DNA from: Musa acuminata AAA Group
Taxonomy: Eukaryota > Streptophyta > Magnoliopsida > Zingiberales > Musaceae
Assembly: GCF_036884655.1 (NCBI RefSeq)
Contig: NC_088355.1
Span: 20,156,001-20,220,000 of the forward strand
DNA length: 64,000 nt
Direction of reading: 5' to 3'
The translations under genes were made by a program, and so were the position numbers. This document shows, piece by piece, positions 22,153 to 35,000 of the stretch. The notes below the pieces were generated by a model. The model searched no databases. It was not told the DNA's origin and saw only the letters and a list, made by a program, of their open reading frames with translations. Each line of letters opens with the position of its first letter. The first letter of the stretch is position 1.

Positions 22153-22509
22153 TGTTAGGACTCTAGCCAGAAGAATCCTAATTGAGAAAGACATTCATAT
22201 AAAACCTACCTAAGTCAACCCCTATTAAAGATGTGAAAAGGCCGACTAAAGTTAGGAGGTTATTTCTTAGAAAAAAATTATAAGTTATAAATGAATAAAA
22301 GTCTTGAATAAGAGTTGATTAAAAATATGAATTAAAGTTTAGAAACCTTATAAATAGTCATGTATTTCTCCTCTTTTCATAAACAATAAATGAATCTTTT
22401 CTATAACATTTGAACAACAATTTAGAAGAATGAAAAACTCCTATATAATTCCAAGGTCGATCCCGTAAAGAAATCAACCTCAAGTTTAGAATCTACAAAG
22501 ATTCTAACA
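22153..22509 (+). repeat. 3' LTR of gypsy copy 2, diverged
   Basis: Starts TGTTAGGACTCTAGCC and ends GATTCTAACA. It has a single LTR start, not the triplicated start of copy 1. In its place it holds a segment (AAAACCTACCTAAGTCAACC...) absent from copy 1. No target duplication can be assigned because the left end is lost. Confidence 0.8.
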
Positions 22510-23056
22510 TATTATCTCTCCCTTATTTTTGAATCAATGGATAAGAGCTGTTCTTGTTCTACCAAAAACCACAAATTAGTGATTTCAATTTTTTCCACCT
22601 CGGTTCAACTGCATTCTACTTGGCAACATCATCTTACTCCATCCAAAAATTCTACGATAAAAATACACCAATTCCAACTCTAAGTTTCCACCCCAATTGA
22701 ATGACCAAACAAACCCATCCTCCTGTTTAAAGCAATAAAAGCAAACATTGGTATCAAGAATGTTGCCATGGAATCGCAAGCCTCAACTTGTGGAGTTCAG
22801 TCACAGAAGAAGAAGAAGCATCTGAAAAACATGACTCATCATTCCATAACGATCAACTTCAAATTGATGTTTGCACACTTATACACAAAAACTTCCAACT
22901 TGACTCCTTTCCGTGAATCTGATCGTGCAGCCACTCAACAACATTCCACTAGTTCTTCAGAAGCTGAATGTGTGCACATTGAGCGAAACCAGGCACTATA
23001 TCTACATATGATACAAACCAGATGCAAACATTCATGACGAATGAATCGAGTGCTGA
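22510..23056. other. Boundary between transposon block and SET gene; 3' flank of the SET gene
   Basis: Unique-looking sequence without a credible gene on either strand. The right part, nearest 23056, is the likely 3' untranslated region of the minus-strand SET gene. Confidence 0.5.
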
Positions 23057-26000
23057 CTAGTTCAGATATCGCCTGCAATTTCTTGAGTTACAGAAACACG
23101 GGATCTTTTTGCCCTCATCCTCACTGTTGAAGTGGTAGTCGTATGTAATCTCTTCGCCTGGATTTATGTCCCTTTCCGCAAAGAACACCACCTGCATTAA
23201 TCCAAGGTAATCATTCTTACTGAGAAGTTTGCATCAAAAGGTACTGTTATCATCATCCATATCTTACCTTTTTCTCGTTCCTGATTGAGATCACTTTGGC
23301 AACACAGTTGGGCTGATTGAACAAACAGCACGCAGAGAAAGATAACTCGGTGATCAGAAGAAGTACATGAACGGAGCAAAGGAACGATATAGATAGGGAA
23401 TAAAATGAGACCAATTACCAGGCATGAATGGTTGACGAATCGAGCGATCCCACCTTTGCGAGTCGCATCGATGATATGCTCCTTGTCTATCCTGAAGAAG
23501 TAGCAGGCACTTTTGTACTGGATTCTCCTTCCTGATTGGTACTCAGCTTCTCGCTTGTCAGCTACCCGCAGTCCAACGATCTCACCGACATATTCTACGA
23601 CCTTCAAATGTTCAATCCTTTCAAAACTAACAGTAGTACAATGGAGAACATAACAAATCCTGAACACTAGAAATAGTTTGCGAATAGTTACCATAGCTCC
23701 ACGGGCAATGAACTGCGATGTGTAGAGACCAAGAGCATGAATTCCTGATTTGTAGACCACCAAATGCTTCCATCCCTTCGATTGTTTGTAACGAATATAT
23801 TCTTTCTGACAAGATAAGAATACCAAGTTAGTTAAAGGATTAACTCAAGACAAGAACAGAACTTTGACATTTAAATGGCTAGCTCGTAATGTGTGAAAGT
23901 TCATACATTCTTAGGGACCGCGAAGACCTAACAGGATAACGTACATTTACAATGAAGTTTTCTTATGAAAGCTTGGCATAAATAGAATTCTATATATAAT
24001 TGATACATCTGAACCAGATTCATCCACATTCCATCGGCTAAGGGCATGTCACAAGAGGTTGCTGCAAAGTTACATGGGCAATCACAGCAGATGCACATCC
24101 CCAGAACAAAAAGCTTTGGAATTATGTGAGGGTTAGTAAGCTTTAAGGGTGTGACTGACCATGGAATGTAACAGATTTCAGTCTCTGTTCCTTCTAGAAA
24201 ATTGGGGATTTTAATAGACAAAAGCTAGCCCTGATTTACACCTTAATTTGGAAAATATGATAAAAAAAATCCCATAGCACATGCATGCCAATGGAAAAGC
24301 ATGGTCATCAGGATCTCTGGAAGAATTTGTTTGCAAATTTCAATATCAATCCTCTTCCTTGCATATGATGTACAAAAAAAATTGTACCTTTTCTTCTCAA
24401 AAGGAAACACCTTTAGTACAATAAAAGAAAACCTATATGTGAAGATACAACACTCCAATCTGCATATCATGACAACTTCATATATCCTAATGCACTGTAC
24501 TTGTTCCCATAAATTGCATAAGCATAGAATCATAATGCTCTGTTTCCATCTAAGTACTAAAATGATCTGGAAACTTCTATAAATTTGCAGAAATAGGTGT
24601 CATGTGCAAGTTAAAAATTTGACCATGTGTTCCATTTACATGTGCCAATATTATAAATGCTGTGGAAAAACCAGATTACAGAATATGGCTACAAATTAAT
24701 TAAAAAAGATCTTTTTCTTAAAAATATATGCTTATGAACATGCAATAATCATGATTGAAGGAAAATAAGTCCAAAATAGTAGAGCTAGATAAATTATTAT
24801 ACATACTTTAGTAAACACAAAGCACTTAACACTATGCCAAATTTATTGGTTATCAATGACAAATTTCATTCACTTCCATTAATACTGTCCCCTGAAATTT
24901 ACCAACATGATGCATGGTTTTAAAAGACTGCTAATCAAACAAGATTAACAGGTATAAAATTTACTGATACAAATCTGTTAATTAGAACTCCTATGCTGTT
25001 GCTGAAGGTGGCCTTCTGATTTGGTTGGCATTGCTTGTACTTTACTTCTCCAGCTGATCAAGGGAGAAATTTGGGGAAAAAAAGCAAAAGCAACTAGCTT
25101 GAAGTTGCCTAGTGTATCAGTTGTGTACAATTGTATTGATTTTTTTCAACAATCACTACCAATTTTCATTCTATAAGTTCCTTTCAGAAGTAGGGGAAGA
25201 TTTTTACATGATGACCAAATTAGTGCCAAACACTACCAAGTAAAAGTGTGTGAATATTGGAATACAATATTCTGATTTTTTATGAACAAGGTGTCAGAGT
25301 AAGTGTATGAATATATCTCAGTAAACATTTTCAGGCTAATTAAAACATACCCGGAGGTCATACTCAACATCTGAACATGGCTGTCTCACCACACCTCTTG
25401 TACATGACTTTTGGCCATTGATATGAAGCCAGGCATTTATCTGCTCCTGAGAAACAATGCATACTCCATTATCACAGGGTCTCTGAGTGTTAGGTTTGTA
25501 TCCTTTCTCTCTTTTCCGACCTTTAAAACCCTGTTTAGTTGGTTAGCGAAAAAGTTAAATACATAAAAAGAACAAAAAAGGTATCCAATAAGTTGTCAGA
25601 CTACCTCTGTGCGAGCACATGTCCATTCGTTGCTCCCTGGACTTTCTTCTTCAGGATCCATAACATGACTATCAGGAAGACAACTATTGAGAGTTGCATG
25701 ATGTGGACATCTCCCATAAAAGCCAACCCTTTCATTGTCATCACCTTCAATTTCACTTTGCAGTAAACCCTATTGATGAAATAAATGTTAATAATAACAC
25801 AAGACGTCATGGTATTGTAGGCAACTAAATAGTCCAATTATGCTATAAGGTGATGGAATATATAATCTTATCCCATACAATGTATAATCTTATCCCATAC
25901 AATTCAATATTCCACCACTTTAGCATGTGTATAAAAATCTATATAAAGTGCATTGGAATCATGTTAATGGTTGTACAAGTACCTAAAGTCTTGATAGTAT

Positions 26001-29000
26001 ATAAACAACTTGTCCAATCACGTGAAATATAAGGCAGGCCAAGAATGGCCACACACCACAGATTCAACTTTGTTTTTTTTTTAAGAATCATTATAACTGT
26101 ATAGTCCATATTTATGATTCAACATAATTCAATATGATTCACTACATTGACTATCCCCCAAACCTTTGTTGGCAAGAATCTCATGCACTAGATCATCCTC
26201 TTAGAAAAGTTAATACATTTTAGAGGATGAGTTTTAACATCATTATAAAGTTATTTATTTGCGACCTGGGTTATCAAAAACATAGTTCGCATTACCAATC
26301 CATACCGGTATACCAATCAACTATTGGTACAATACATACCGAGTGTATCAACACAGTATACTGGGGGATACTAATGTACCGCCCATACCAATCCTCTATT
26401 GGACTGGTATGTACCGCCTATACCGAGCAGTATGCTTTGGTACATAAAACCTTGATCAAGACTAAAGTCACAAGAAAATCTTGTTTATAAATATAAGTTT
26501 ACTTTCATTGACCCTCCCTAGATCCCAGAGTCTTATGCACTAGGTTTGTTTTCTTTAAGTCCATATTTATGCTATGTGAGCAACTTTCAGCCGCAGCTGT
26601 AACAGCAATAACAAGCCGTCTATTGGAATTTCATATGCATAACAATTAGTCTATAATAAAAGGGAGAAAAAACCTTGAACAGGAAGATGCACATGCACTA
26701 GAAAATTATTGGTTATTATGAACTCAATTAGTTCCAACTTAACTGTTAAATGGTATCTTTCCTCACTAGCAGGTGTGTTTAATATGAATGAGAAATAGAG
26801 GTTAAAGCCTCAAATAGAAGTGTCTAAGTGAAGAGCATGAATACTTGAAATCTAGAAGTCAGTTGGAGTAGTCACAAAACATTAAGCAGGCACAAGCTGA
26901 GGAATTCAATTTATTGCCAATCTCTATTGTGCATGATGTATGTCATCTAATGTAGAAACATCAAAATATGTCAATGCTCTTTGACCCTTGAAAATCAGAC
27001 TATCCAAGTAAACTTGTCAAAATTTAGATTTTATATAACTGTGTAAGAAAACAAAATTTTAATGAGTATTGCTGGCTAATTGATAAAGGATGTTTGAGAA
27101 AATAATAAATTCAAAGATAAACAAAAAATGAAAAATATTGCTGGCTACTTTTGATGAGAAGTACAACAGGAGAACCTGGATAACATAAAAGACTATATTA
27201 TCAACAAATTAATTAGTTTGTATGCCAAGAAGCTAGTATAAAAGGTATATTGTGTATGTATACATACCTTCTGATGTGCACACCAAGGATGAAATGGGAT
27301 ACAACAAGTTGGAACTCTGCACTCTATACATGAACCCCCAGGTCGGTTACATATTGAGCAAACCTGAACAGGGCAAGGTCACAAAAGAAAAAAATAAATG
27401 ATCGTTGATGGAGAACATACTTCACCTAGTCTACTGGTAAGAAGATTTAGATTTTTCCAGCTACTGAAAAGTTTTTTACAGAATGCATTCACCAAATAGT
27501 AATGGATGGTGAGATTTTTATGATTTTATCTCTTACTCCTGGTGAGTTTAAACTTACAATATTTTTCTTCGCCGGTAAAGCACCAGATACATCGAAAGTG
27601 CTCATTGTGTCAACGTTTGGGCATCTTGTACCGGGTGTCCAGAGTCCACAAACCATATGAACCCACTGTTTAGTGGATGGATCCAATACTCCAGCAGTTA
27701 TGCTGTTATGGGTCTGAAACTTTTCCGGCATGCAATTTTTGCTTTCAGGAAAGTTGGTTTGCATCTGCATATCCAATTTCAAAGCAGCTTTGGGAGAGAA
27801 ATCGGAGATTATCTCACCAAGAGGAGCTAAACCACATTTGTCAAACTTTGGTACTTCACCTACTGAACTAGGATTAAAAAACTCATTCTCTGTACTTTCA
27901 GAAGGAACTGATTTGCCAGAGTAGGATGTTTTACTGACTCTCCAAGCCTTCAACAAACTTTTGACAATATTTTGGCATTTTAGCGCCCGTGTCATGGCTC
28001 CACCTCCATATCCACACAAAACACAAACCTGTTTATGCACCAAAAAGATGACAATAAAATGTTAGTGGAATAAATTAATTTATCAGCATCCTTTTTTATC
28101 TCATTGCAAGTTGAATGAATTAAATATATAAATCCACCTCACATGTGACATGACTGAAGTTATTCAGATGCTATTAAAAAATTACAGACTAATAAAAAAG
28201 AACAGATAGTCTGTTGTGACATAAAAAATCAACACCCCCCCACCCCCCCCCAAAAAACAAAACAAAAAAGAAAAATCACTAACACCACCCCCAGAAAATA
28301 AAAATTTACGGACTACTGTCCAATATTTAACCAGCCCGACCAAATATCAGTAACCAAACATGTACCTTGACAATGAATTATCTACTTTATTTTAATAATT
28401 ATTATTCCATTGCCAGCAGATACAGTTGGTATACTACCTGGTACACTAATACCAAATTGGCAGTCTAAATAGATCACCAAAACTTGTATCAGACTGGTAT
28501 TTAAAACCTTATTCATAACTAAAAGGAAGAAGGAAGTAGTATCCCAATTGAAGCTAAACAAATATAAGTTGTTACAGTTGCAGAATGGAATACAGTTGTT
28601 TAGTACAAAATGGAAAAAAAGTAAAGAAAAAAAACACAAGTGACAATGCAATTATGGGCTGACCACATTTTCCTTCTCTAATTTAAAGGAATAAACCTAT
28701 CAAGTTCTTGGTCAACTGAGCTGCTGATTTTAACAGTTGGGCAACACATGTTAAGAGAATCAACCACTGTCAGACAATATCTTTGAAAAATGGGCCAAAA
28801 GCTTAGTGAAATTTGACTCCATAAAAGTGAAGAGAAATTGAATGGATATTAGGTATACCACTGATATATATAAACATATATATATATGTATATGTATATA
28901 TATGTATATATATATACATATGTATGTATATATATATACATATGTATGTATATATATGTATATGTATATGTATATGTATGTATATGTATATGTATATGTA

Positions 29001-32000
29001 TGTATATATATATGTATGTATATATATATATATGTATATATATTTATTTATTTATTTATTTATATTTATATATATGTATATATGTATATATATATATATG
29101 AATATATATATATATATATATATATATCTAATAAAGCAATGATAAATGAATGCCAAAATGTCCATCTAGTTGATCATTGAGAATATTATTGGAATAATAG
29201 TTCATACACCAATGCCAATATGTGTCCCACTAACAGGAACATGCCACAAGTGATATATCCAAGTGAAATGCGAAACAAAATTATACATATGTTAATTCTC
29301 ATAGTGACACGTACACCTAGATGTACTTAAAATGTCAAAATGGCAGCTTCAATTTCTTCTAAAGCAGTTTCAATATGCATTCTAAATTATATTTCTTCAA
29401 TTTCTTCTAAAGCAGTGTCAAAATGGATCAAGTAGGTTAAATAACAATGCAGCAGAATACTTACTACATTCTCATTGGCTTTTTGTTCAGGGACCAGTAT
29501 TATTGTTGTTTTGACCTTTTCTTGAAGGATTCTCAAGTATGCATTCTAGTAACTTTATTTTCCTTAGTCCAGTGATTTTGTTGTTTTGGCCATTTCTTGA
29601 AAAAATCTTGAGTAGGAACAGTTGAAATTTTATGCTTTTAGTTGGTTTATGTTTATATTAAAAACAAGATTGATCAGATTAGATGGCCAATTTATATCCA
29701 TGTAAAACTAAATGACAGATCAGATAAGATCTCCAAATTTAATATTTTAAATAGTATACCACAATGATCCATGACACACAAGTATCATGAATTTGGACTT
29801 AAAAAAGGAACATGGTACAAAAAGGCACATAGATTAATCAAAGTCATTTAAAAGTATATGTTTTCTCTCAAATTATTGTCACAAAGAAATTACATAAATA
29901 AAGGCACAAGAACATGAGTAATAATCATAAAGAACCAGAAACTATAAAGGGATTATAACTGAGGATGACATTAGCATGTTTAGAAATAGCATCTGCCAGT
30001 TGCTTACAATGTTTTGGGAGTTGGCCTTGCATGGCCTACAAGACCAATGCCCTTTTGGAATTTTTGAAACACCATAGCAAGCCTGGTGAACCTACACAAA
30101 AATATGCCAAATAAAGAAAAATAATAAAAATTAAACAAAATCGAATGTACACTTTCTATGTCACACACTTTAATCAAGCAGTCATTGCACTCTATCAAAT
30201 GATTAGCATCGTCTTGATTTGAGCTTCCACAGACACAACAAAATGAATCTGAGTTCAAAAGAAAGGAGGGAAATTTGTACCCTTGGCTGCATCTACATTG
30301 ACAAATTTATTAGGACAAATAGAGAAGGAAAAGCTTAAGGTCCAATCAGAGTTTGTTAAACATCATTATATCTAGATCCAATTGAAATCCAATGCGACTA
30401 TCTACCTTCTTCTGCTTACTTGAGACAGCTTGCCAGCATGATCTTGATTGTTCTTAAGCTTGGCAAATGATGGAATATTTGTTGGCAATGCAGATTCTAA
30501 AATCTCCCTTGGATGAAGCTTCTCATTTTGATGTTCCACTCCATCTTTAAAATGGGAAAGAAATTACATGACACAAAAATATTTATATCAATGGAATCAG
30601 ATGGATCCTGACAAGTGCACTGATCCTAGAAAACAGAAAACAACTGTACCACAGGCAACAGGCAAGAATCTTATGTGCAAGATTATTCAAATACTAAAAC
30701 ATTACCTACAGTAGTTGACGGAAAATCATTTAGCTCATTTTCTGCCTCAATCGATTTTGAGCATTCATTGATTCCAGAAGCTGATAAGCAGGAGTTCTTT
30801 GTTGCGTGTCTATGTTTTGCTCCGAATCTATTGAGACTCTGTGTATGAACATCCTTCTGTTTTGGTCTTGACTGGGATTTTAATTGTTTAGGATGCAAAC
30901 CAGGTCCCAGGACAGAGTCTGTTTCCTTTCCTGCTGACAAAGTATCCAAATATCCACCATTCTTGCTGGAATATCCTTTATTTTCACCTGATATACGAAG
31001 AAATTTTGGATTTTGCCCATTCTCAGAACAACTACTTGGCATATCCTTCTCATGTAATAATTTCAAAGATGATAATTCATTGTCTAGGCCCAAACTGGTA
31101 TTATAGACTTCAACAGTGCTACACCTCCTAGCATTTTTTAGTATCAAACTAAGGGAAATGATCTTTGGAGGCTTTTGATCACCATCTGTTTCCCCACAAT
31201 AGATGATACCTGAATTTCCACATACAATAGGCCTGCTTTTCTTAGGCAAAGTAGTCTTAATATTGCTAAAAGTATTACCAATACAGTTTAATGACATATA
31301 TTTGGGTGGTTTTCCAGTTCTTGTAGAATTTTCCTGTTTCAAATATGCAGCCAAAACTTGCTTTGTCTTCTTTCTAGAAGTCTCAACTCTACTAAGAGAA
31401 TGATCATCATCCAGGATCCGCTTTTCAATGTCCTCCTGCAACTTATGTTGGATACTGAATCTTTCGAAGTTAGACTTGTTGCAGGACAGTGATGACCTCT
31501 TTCTCTTAACACTTGAAGATCCACAAGTAGAAAGATGTGTTTTTTTCTTCACACTAACAGGTTGTGGGGAAACTTCTCCTTGTGATCGAGAATGGTCAAT
31601 TTCTAAATGTCTGAGATTATTAGGGATTTCAGAAGGAAAAGCATAATCAGATAATGGAATTAACATATCTGGTCCATTGAGCTCCATAGACTCGTTTCTA
31701 TTAGCTGTTTTAGGTGTCCTTTCAAAATTCAGATTCTTATTGACATTCTCTTGATCTGCACAGCATTTATTCATATTCCTAACCCTCTTGGTTTTCAATG
31801 GACTCATCAAACAAAGTTCATCAATAAGGCCAACAGAAGAATGACCCGCCAAATGATGGAACCCAGGTGTAGCTACATCCACCTTACCCATTATGTGAAT
31901 GGTTTCCTCACACTCCCCACCACCAACAGCCTCATCAGATGAGCCACATTTCTCATTCCCTGATCCTTCATCCACCAAGAGATCATGGATCATATTTGTA

Positions 32001-35000
32001 GTTCTAATATTTGCTGCACAAGAAGTTAAATTATTAACTTCAGTTGAAACCTCAGTTACAACAGGAGCAGATGATCCAGATGACATATTAAACATCTTCT
32101 GTGCTCTCGTTGACTGGGAAGATTGACGAGTTCCATCAAACTCTGGAGAACAATCATCAAGTTGATCACCAATACGTTTTGTGGTTTCCAGTGCCTGTGC
32201 AATCTTGAAAGTAGAAGAGATATCAGCATCGGCATACACTTTCTTTGGAACATCTCTCCAAAAGGATGTCTTTTGATCATTCCTTGGAACAAACTTATTC
32301 TTAGAGCAACCACAATGAGCTAGACAAATTCTTTTTCTGTCTGGTATTAAATAATCCTTATCATGGTCTGGAGTGGCATGCATTACTTTAGCTTGCCCAC
32401 AAACTCTTCGTTCACTTAAGGCATGAAAAGTTTTATTACCACCTGACGTACAGAAGCCTGAAACACAATATGGAAGTACAGAGGAGCAGCAATGTTGAGA
32501 TAAGCAAGAATTATGTTCTTTGTGATTGCACATTCCATGCTTAAGACTACCAGTGAAACAATTGCTTCCCAGCCTCCCCAATCTGAGGTAGAGATCAAGA
32601 GTGAGGAAAGATATGCTTAAACATCCATCTGGACATTAATAGTACATCCAAGAACTATACTGGGATAGAGATAAAAAATAATTATTCAAAATAAAGCATG
32701 AAAACATGATGAAAAAGGTTTACAAGATATAAAATGAACAACAATAACAAAAGCTAACAGCTACAATATGCTTCCTAGATAATGTTTTCCTAACCAAAAA
32801 GCATATAACAACAACATAAGTTATAGTGTCATATTACTAAAAAATGATCAGAAACCAATGTAGATTTACTGCTTGTATCTGTGCATTTACGTGTATTCTA
32901 AAGATGAAGATACACACACATATATATATAGTCAACTACCCATTTATGTCTCTGTTGAGATATCCGAGGTTATTGGATTGTTTTCCATGTATAAATGATA
33001 GATCTCAAGTTCAAGTCCACTAGTGCGTCATATGTCATTTAATGTATTGTATGTTATGAAGTGATTAACAATAGTACTAACCAAGAAGATGGGAGTTAAT
33101 TTACACTTGCCCTAACAACATTGGCTGAATCTATGAAATAGATAGTACTGGCAAGGAACATGTCCTGCATACAGCAGTTCCATGCCAATGTCCCACATAA
33201 GGTTTCAACAAAAAGAATTACTTACTGAAGCATGAGAACCAATCAGGAAAACAGAAAATCGACAATGTCAAAGTTGATTTAATTACCAAACCAAGAGTAT
33301 GGCAAATTTATACCAAATGAGCATGCTCATAAGAAAACAGAGCAGCTGTCAGGCATGCTCATGAAAAGATAACTTGTGTATATGCATCAACACTCACATA
33401 TAGGGTCCACATTATGTTCAATTTAAGCTAACTATAAAAAGATGTCTGCTATAAAATCCAGATCCGGTGACTCTTTTATGCTCCATTAAGAAAGGCTTTC
33501 TTAAAAATTCTTTAGATGATCATTTGGGAGTTGCTTATCTCATACAAAGTCCACTAACACATACAAGAGCACTACAGAAGTAGATGGTACCACCTCAAAC
33601 AAGGTTGCTCATCAACATCACAAATGCAGCAAGTAGAAAACCTTTTACAGTATTTTTCAGAACTTAGTGGAACTCTTTGTGTTGAACCAGTGCAATTGCA
33701 GGATCTAGTTGAACCTGCATATTCATCAACATAAGAACATAACTATTCAATGCATGTATAGTAACTTAAAAGCATATGAACAATCACCAGTTTTAGTAAT
33801 TAAAACAGATATCTCAATTATATATAATACAGACCTGTATGACAAGGATGACCAGGAAAAATATCCATACCACGACCAGATTGACAACTTGGACATGAAT
33901 GTACAGATTTTATAGCAATTTTGGAGATTTCATGGTAATTTCTGCAGTAATTTCCTTCCCCTGCATCTCTCTGCATTTCCAGATCCTGACAACCATCAAG
34001 TTGAGGTTCCATGGATGACAAACAGCATAGTTTGTGATGTTGGGGACTTTTTTTAAGGGAAGTAGAACTTTTCTGTGTAGTTAAACCAACCATGTGCCTA
34101 AAAGCAAAATTTTTCAAGTTGACATCCATCAAATGCTGGGTTGTATTTAAAACCTTTTTCTTTGGTTCCAGCGAACACAGGGATGTCGAAGCCAGACTCA
34201 TTGGAATATCTGAGTTCAAAGAATCATGACCCACCATCTCACTAGGAACTGGATCGGAAGATCCATGAACGGCATGATTACAGTAATCCTTGTTTGAGAC
34301 AGAGGCTAAATCATGTTGCTTGGGGATTTTACCACCAAGTTTCTGTAACATGCCAGACAGCTGATCTGGATAGAAGGAAGTTTGGCTAGCATCCACAGAT
34401 ACACTAATTTGAGGACACTTCTTACTAAACGATGTATCAATCTCTCTAGTATTGGCAATTTGGTTATCTTTCACTATGCACACAGATTTCACTATGCCAT
34501 TATCAGCAGCCAGAAGGCTCTTTCTTTCATCTAAGATATTGAGAAAATCCAACTTACTTGCCTCAGATTTTCTTTCAATACCATGAGTTGCATCTCCTAC
34601 AGGATTGGAAACTTTAAGTTTAACAGGAGAGTCACCACTAGGCACCCTAGATGGAAGATGATCGCTGCTATTAAAAAAGGTATCAAGAGAAAGAGATGTA
34701 CTGTTCCCCTCAAGGTGTGAGAGAAACAGTGAAATCAGTGGATTCTTGTTTGCACTGCGACTCAGATCTTCTGATTCAGAATGATTGTAAGTATTAACAG
34801 CTGTAGTTGCATGCCGTTCGAGTCTTTTATTTGAACATAATGTCTCTGAAGCAGTGAAATGTAGACTTTGACTAGTCTTCTTTCTATCATAGGCATTATC
34901 AACTGCAAAAAGACAAAGCGCTTATCCAACTCTCCAGTAACAGATGACAATTAACCGATAACAAACACTTGAAACAGAATGAATCAAAATATAAAAAGAA

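Larger units (their letters stand above)
17985..22509 (+). mobile_element. Ty3/gypsy copy 2, 5'-truncated and decayed
   Basis: Same family as copy 1. It begins within the leader at the equivalent of copy 1 position ~3723, so the 5' LTR and about 140 bp are gone. Gag, protease, reverse transcriptase and RNase H regions follow in order with many stops and frameshifts. The reverse transcriptase frameshift and the reverse transcriptase and integrase deletions of copy 1 are also here. A diverged 3' LTR (22153-22509) ends GATTCTAACA. It is older than copy 1. Confidence 0.88.

Noticed and set aside
28842..29180. Tyr/Ile-rich proteins in three frames
   Set aside because: Pure TA/TATG microsatellite in an intron.
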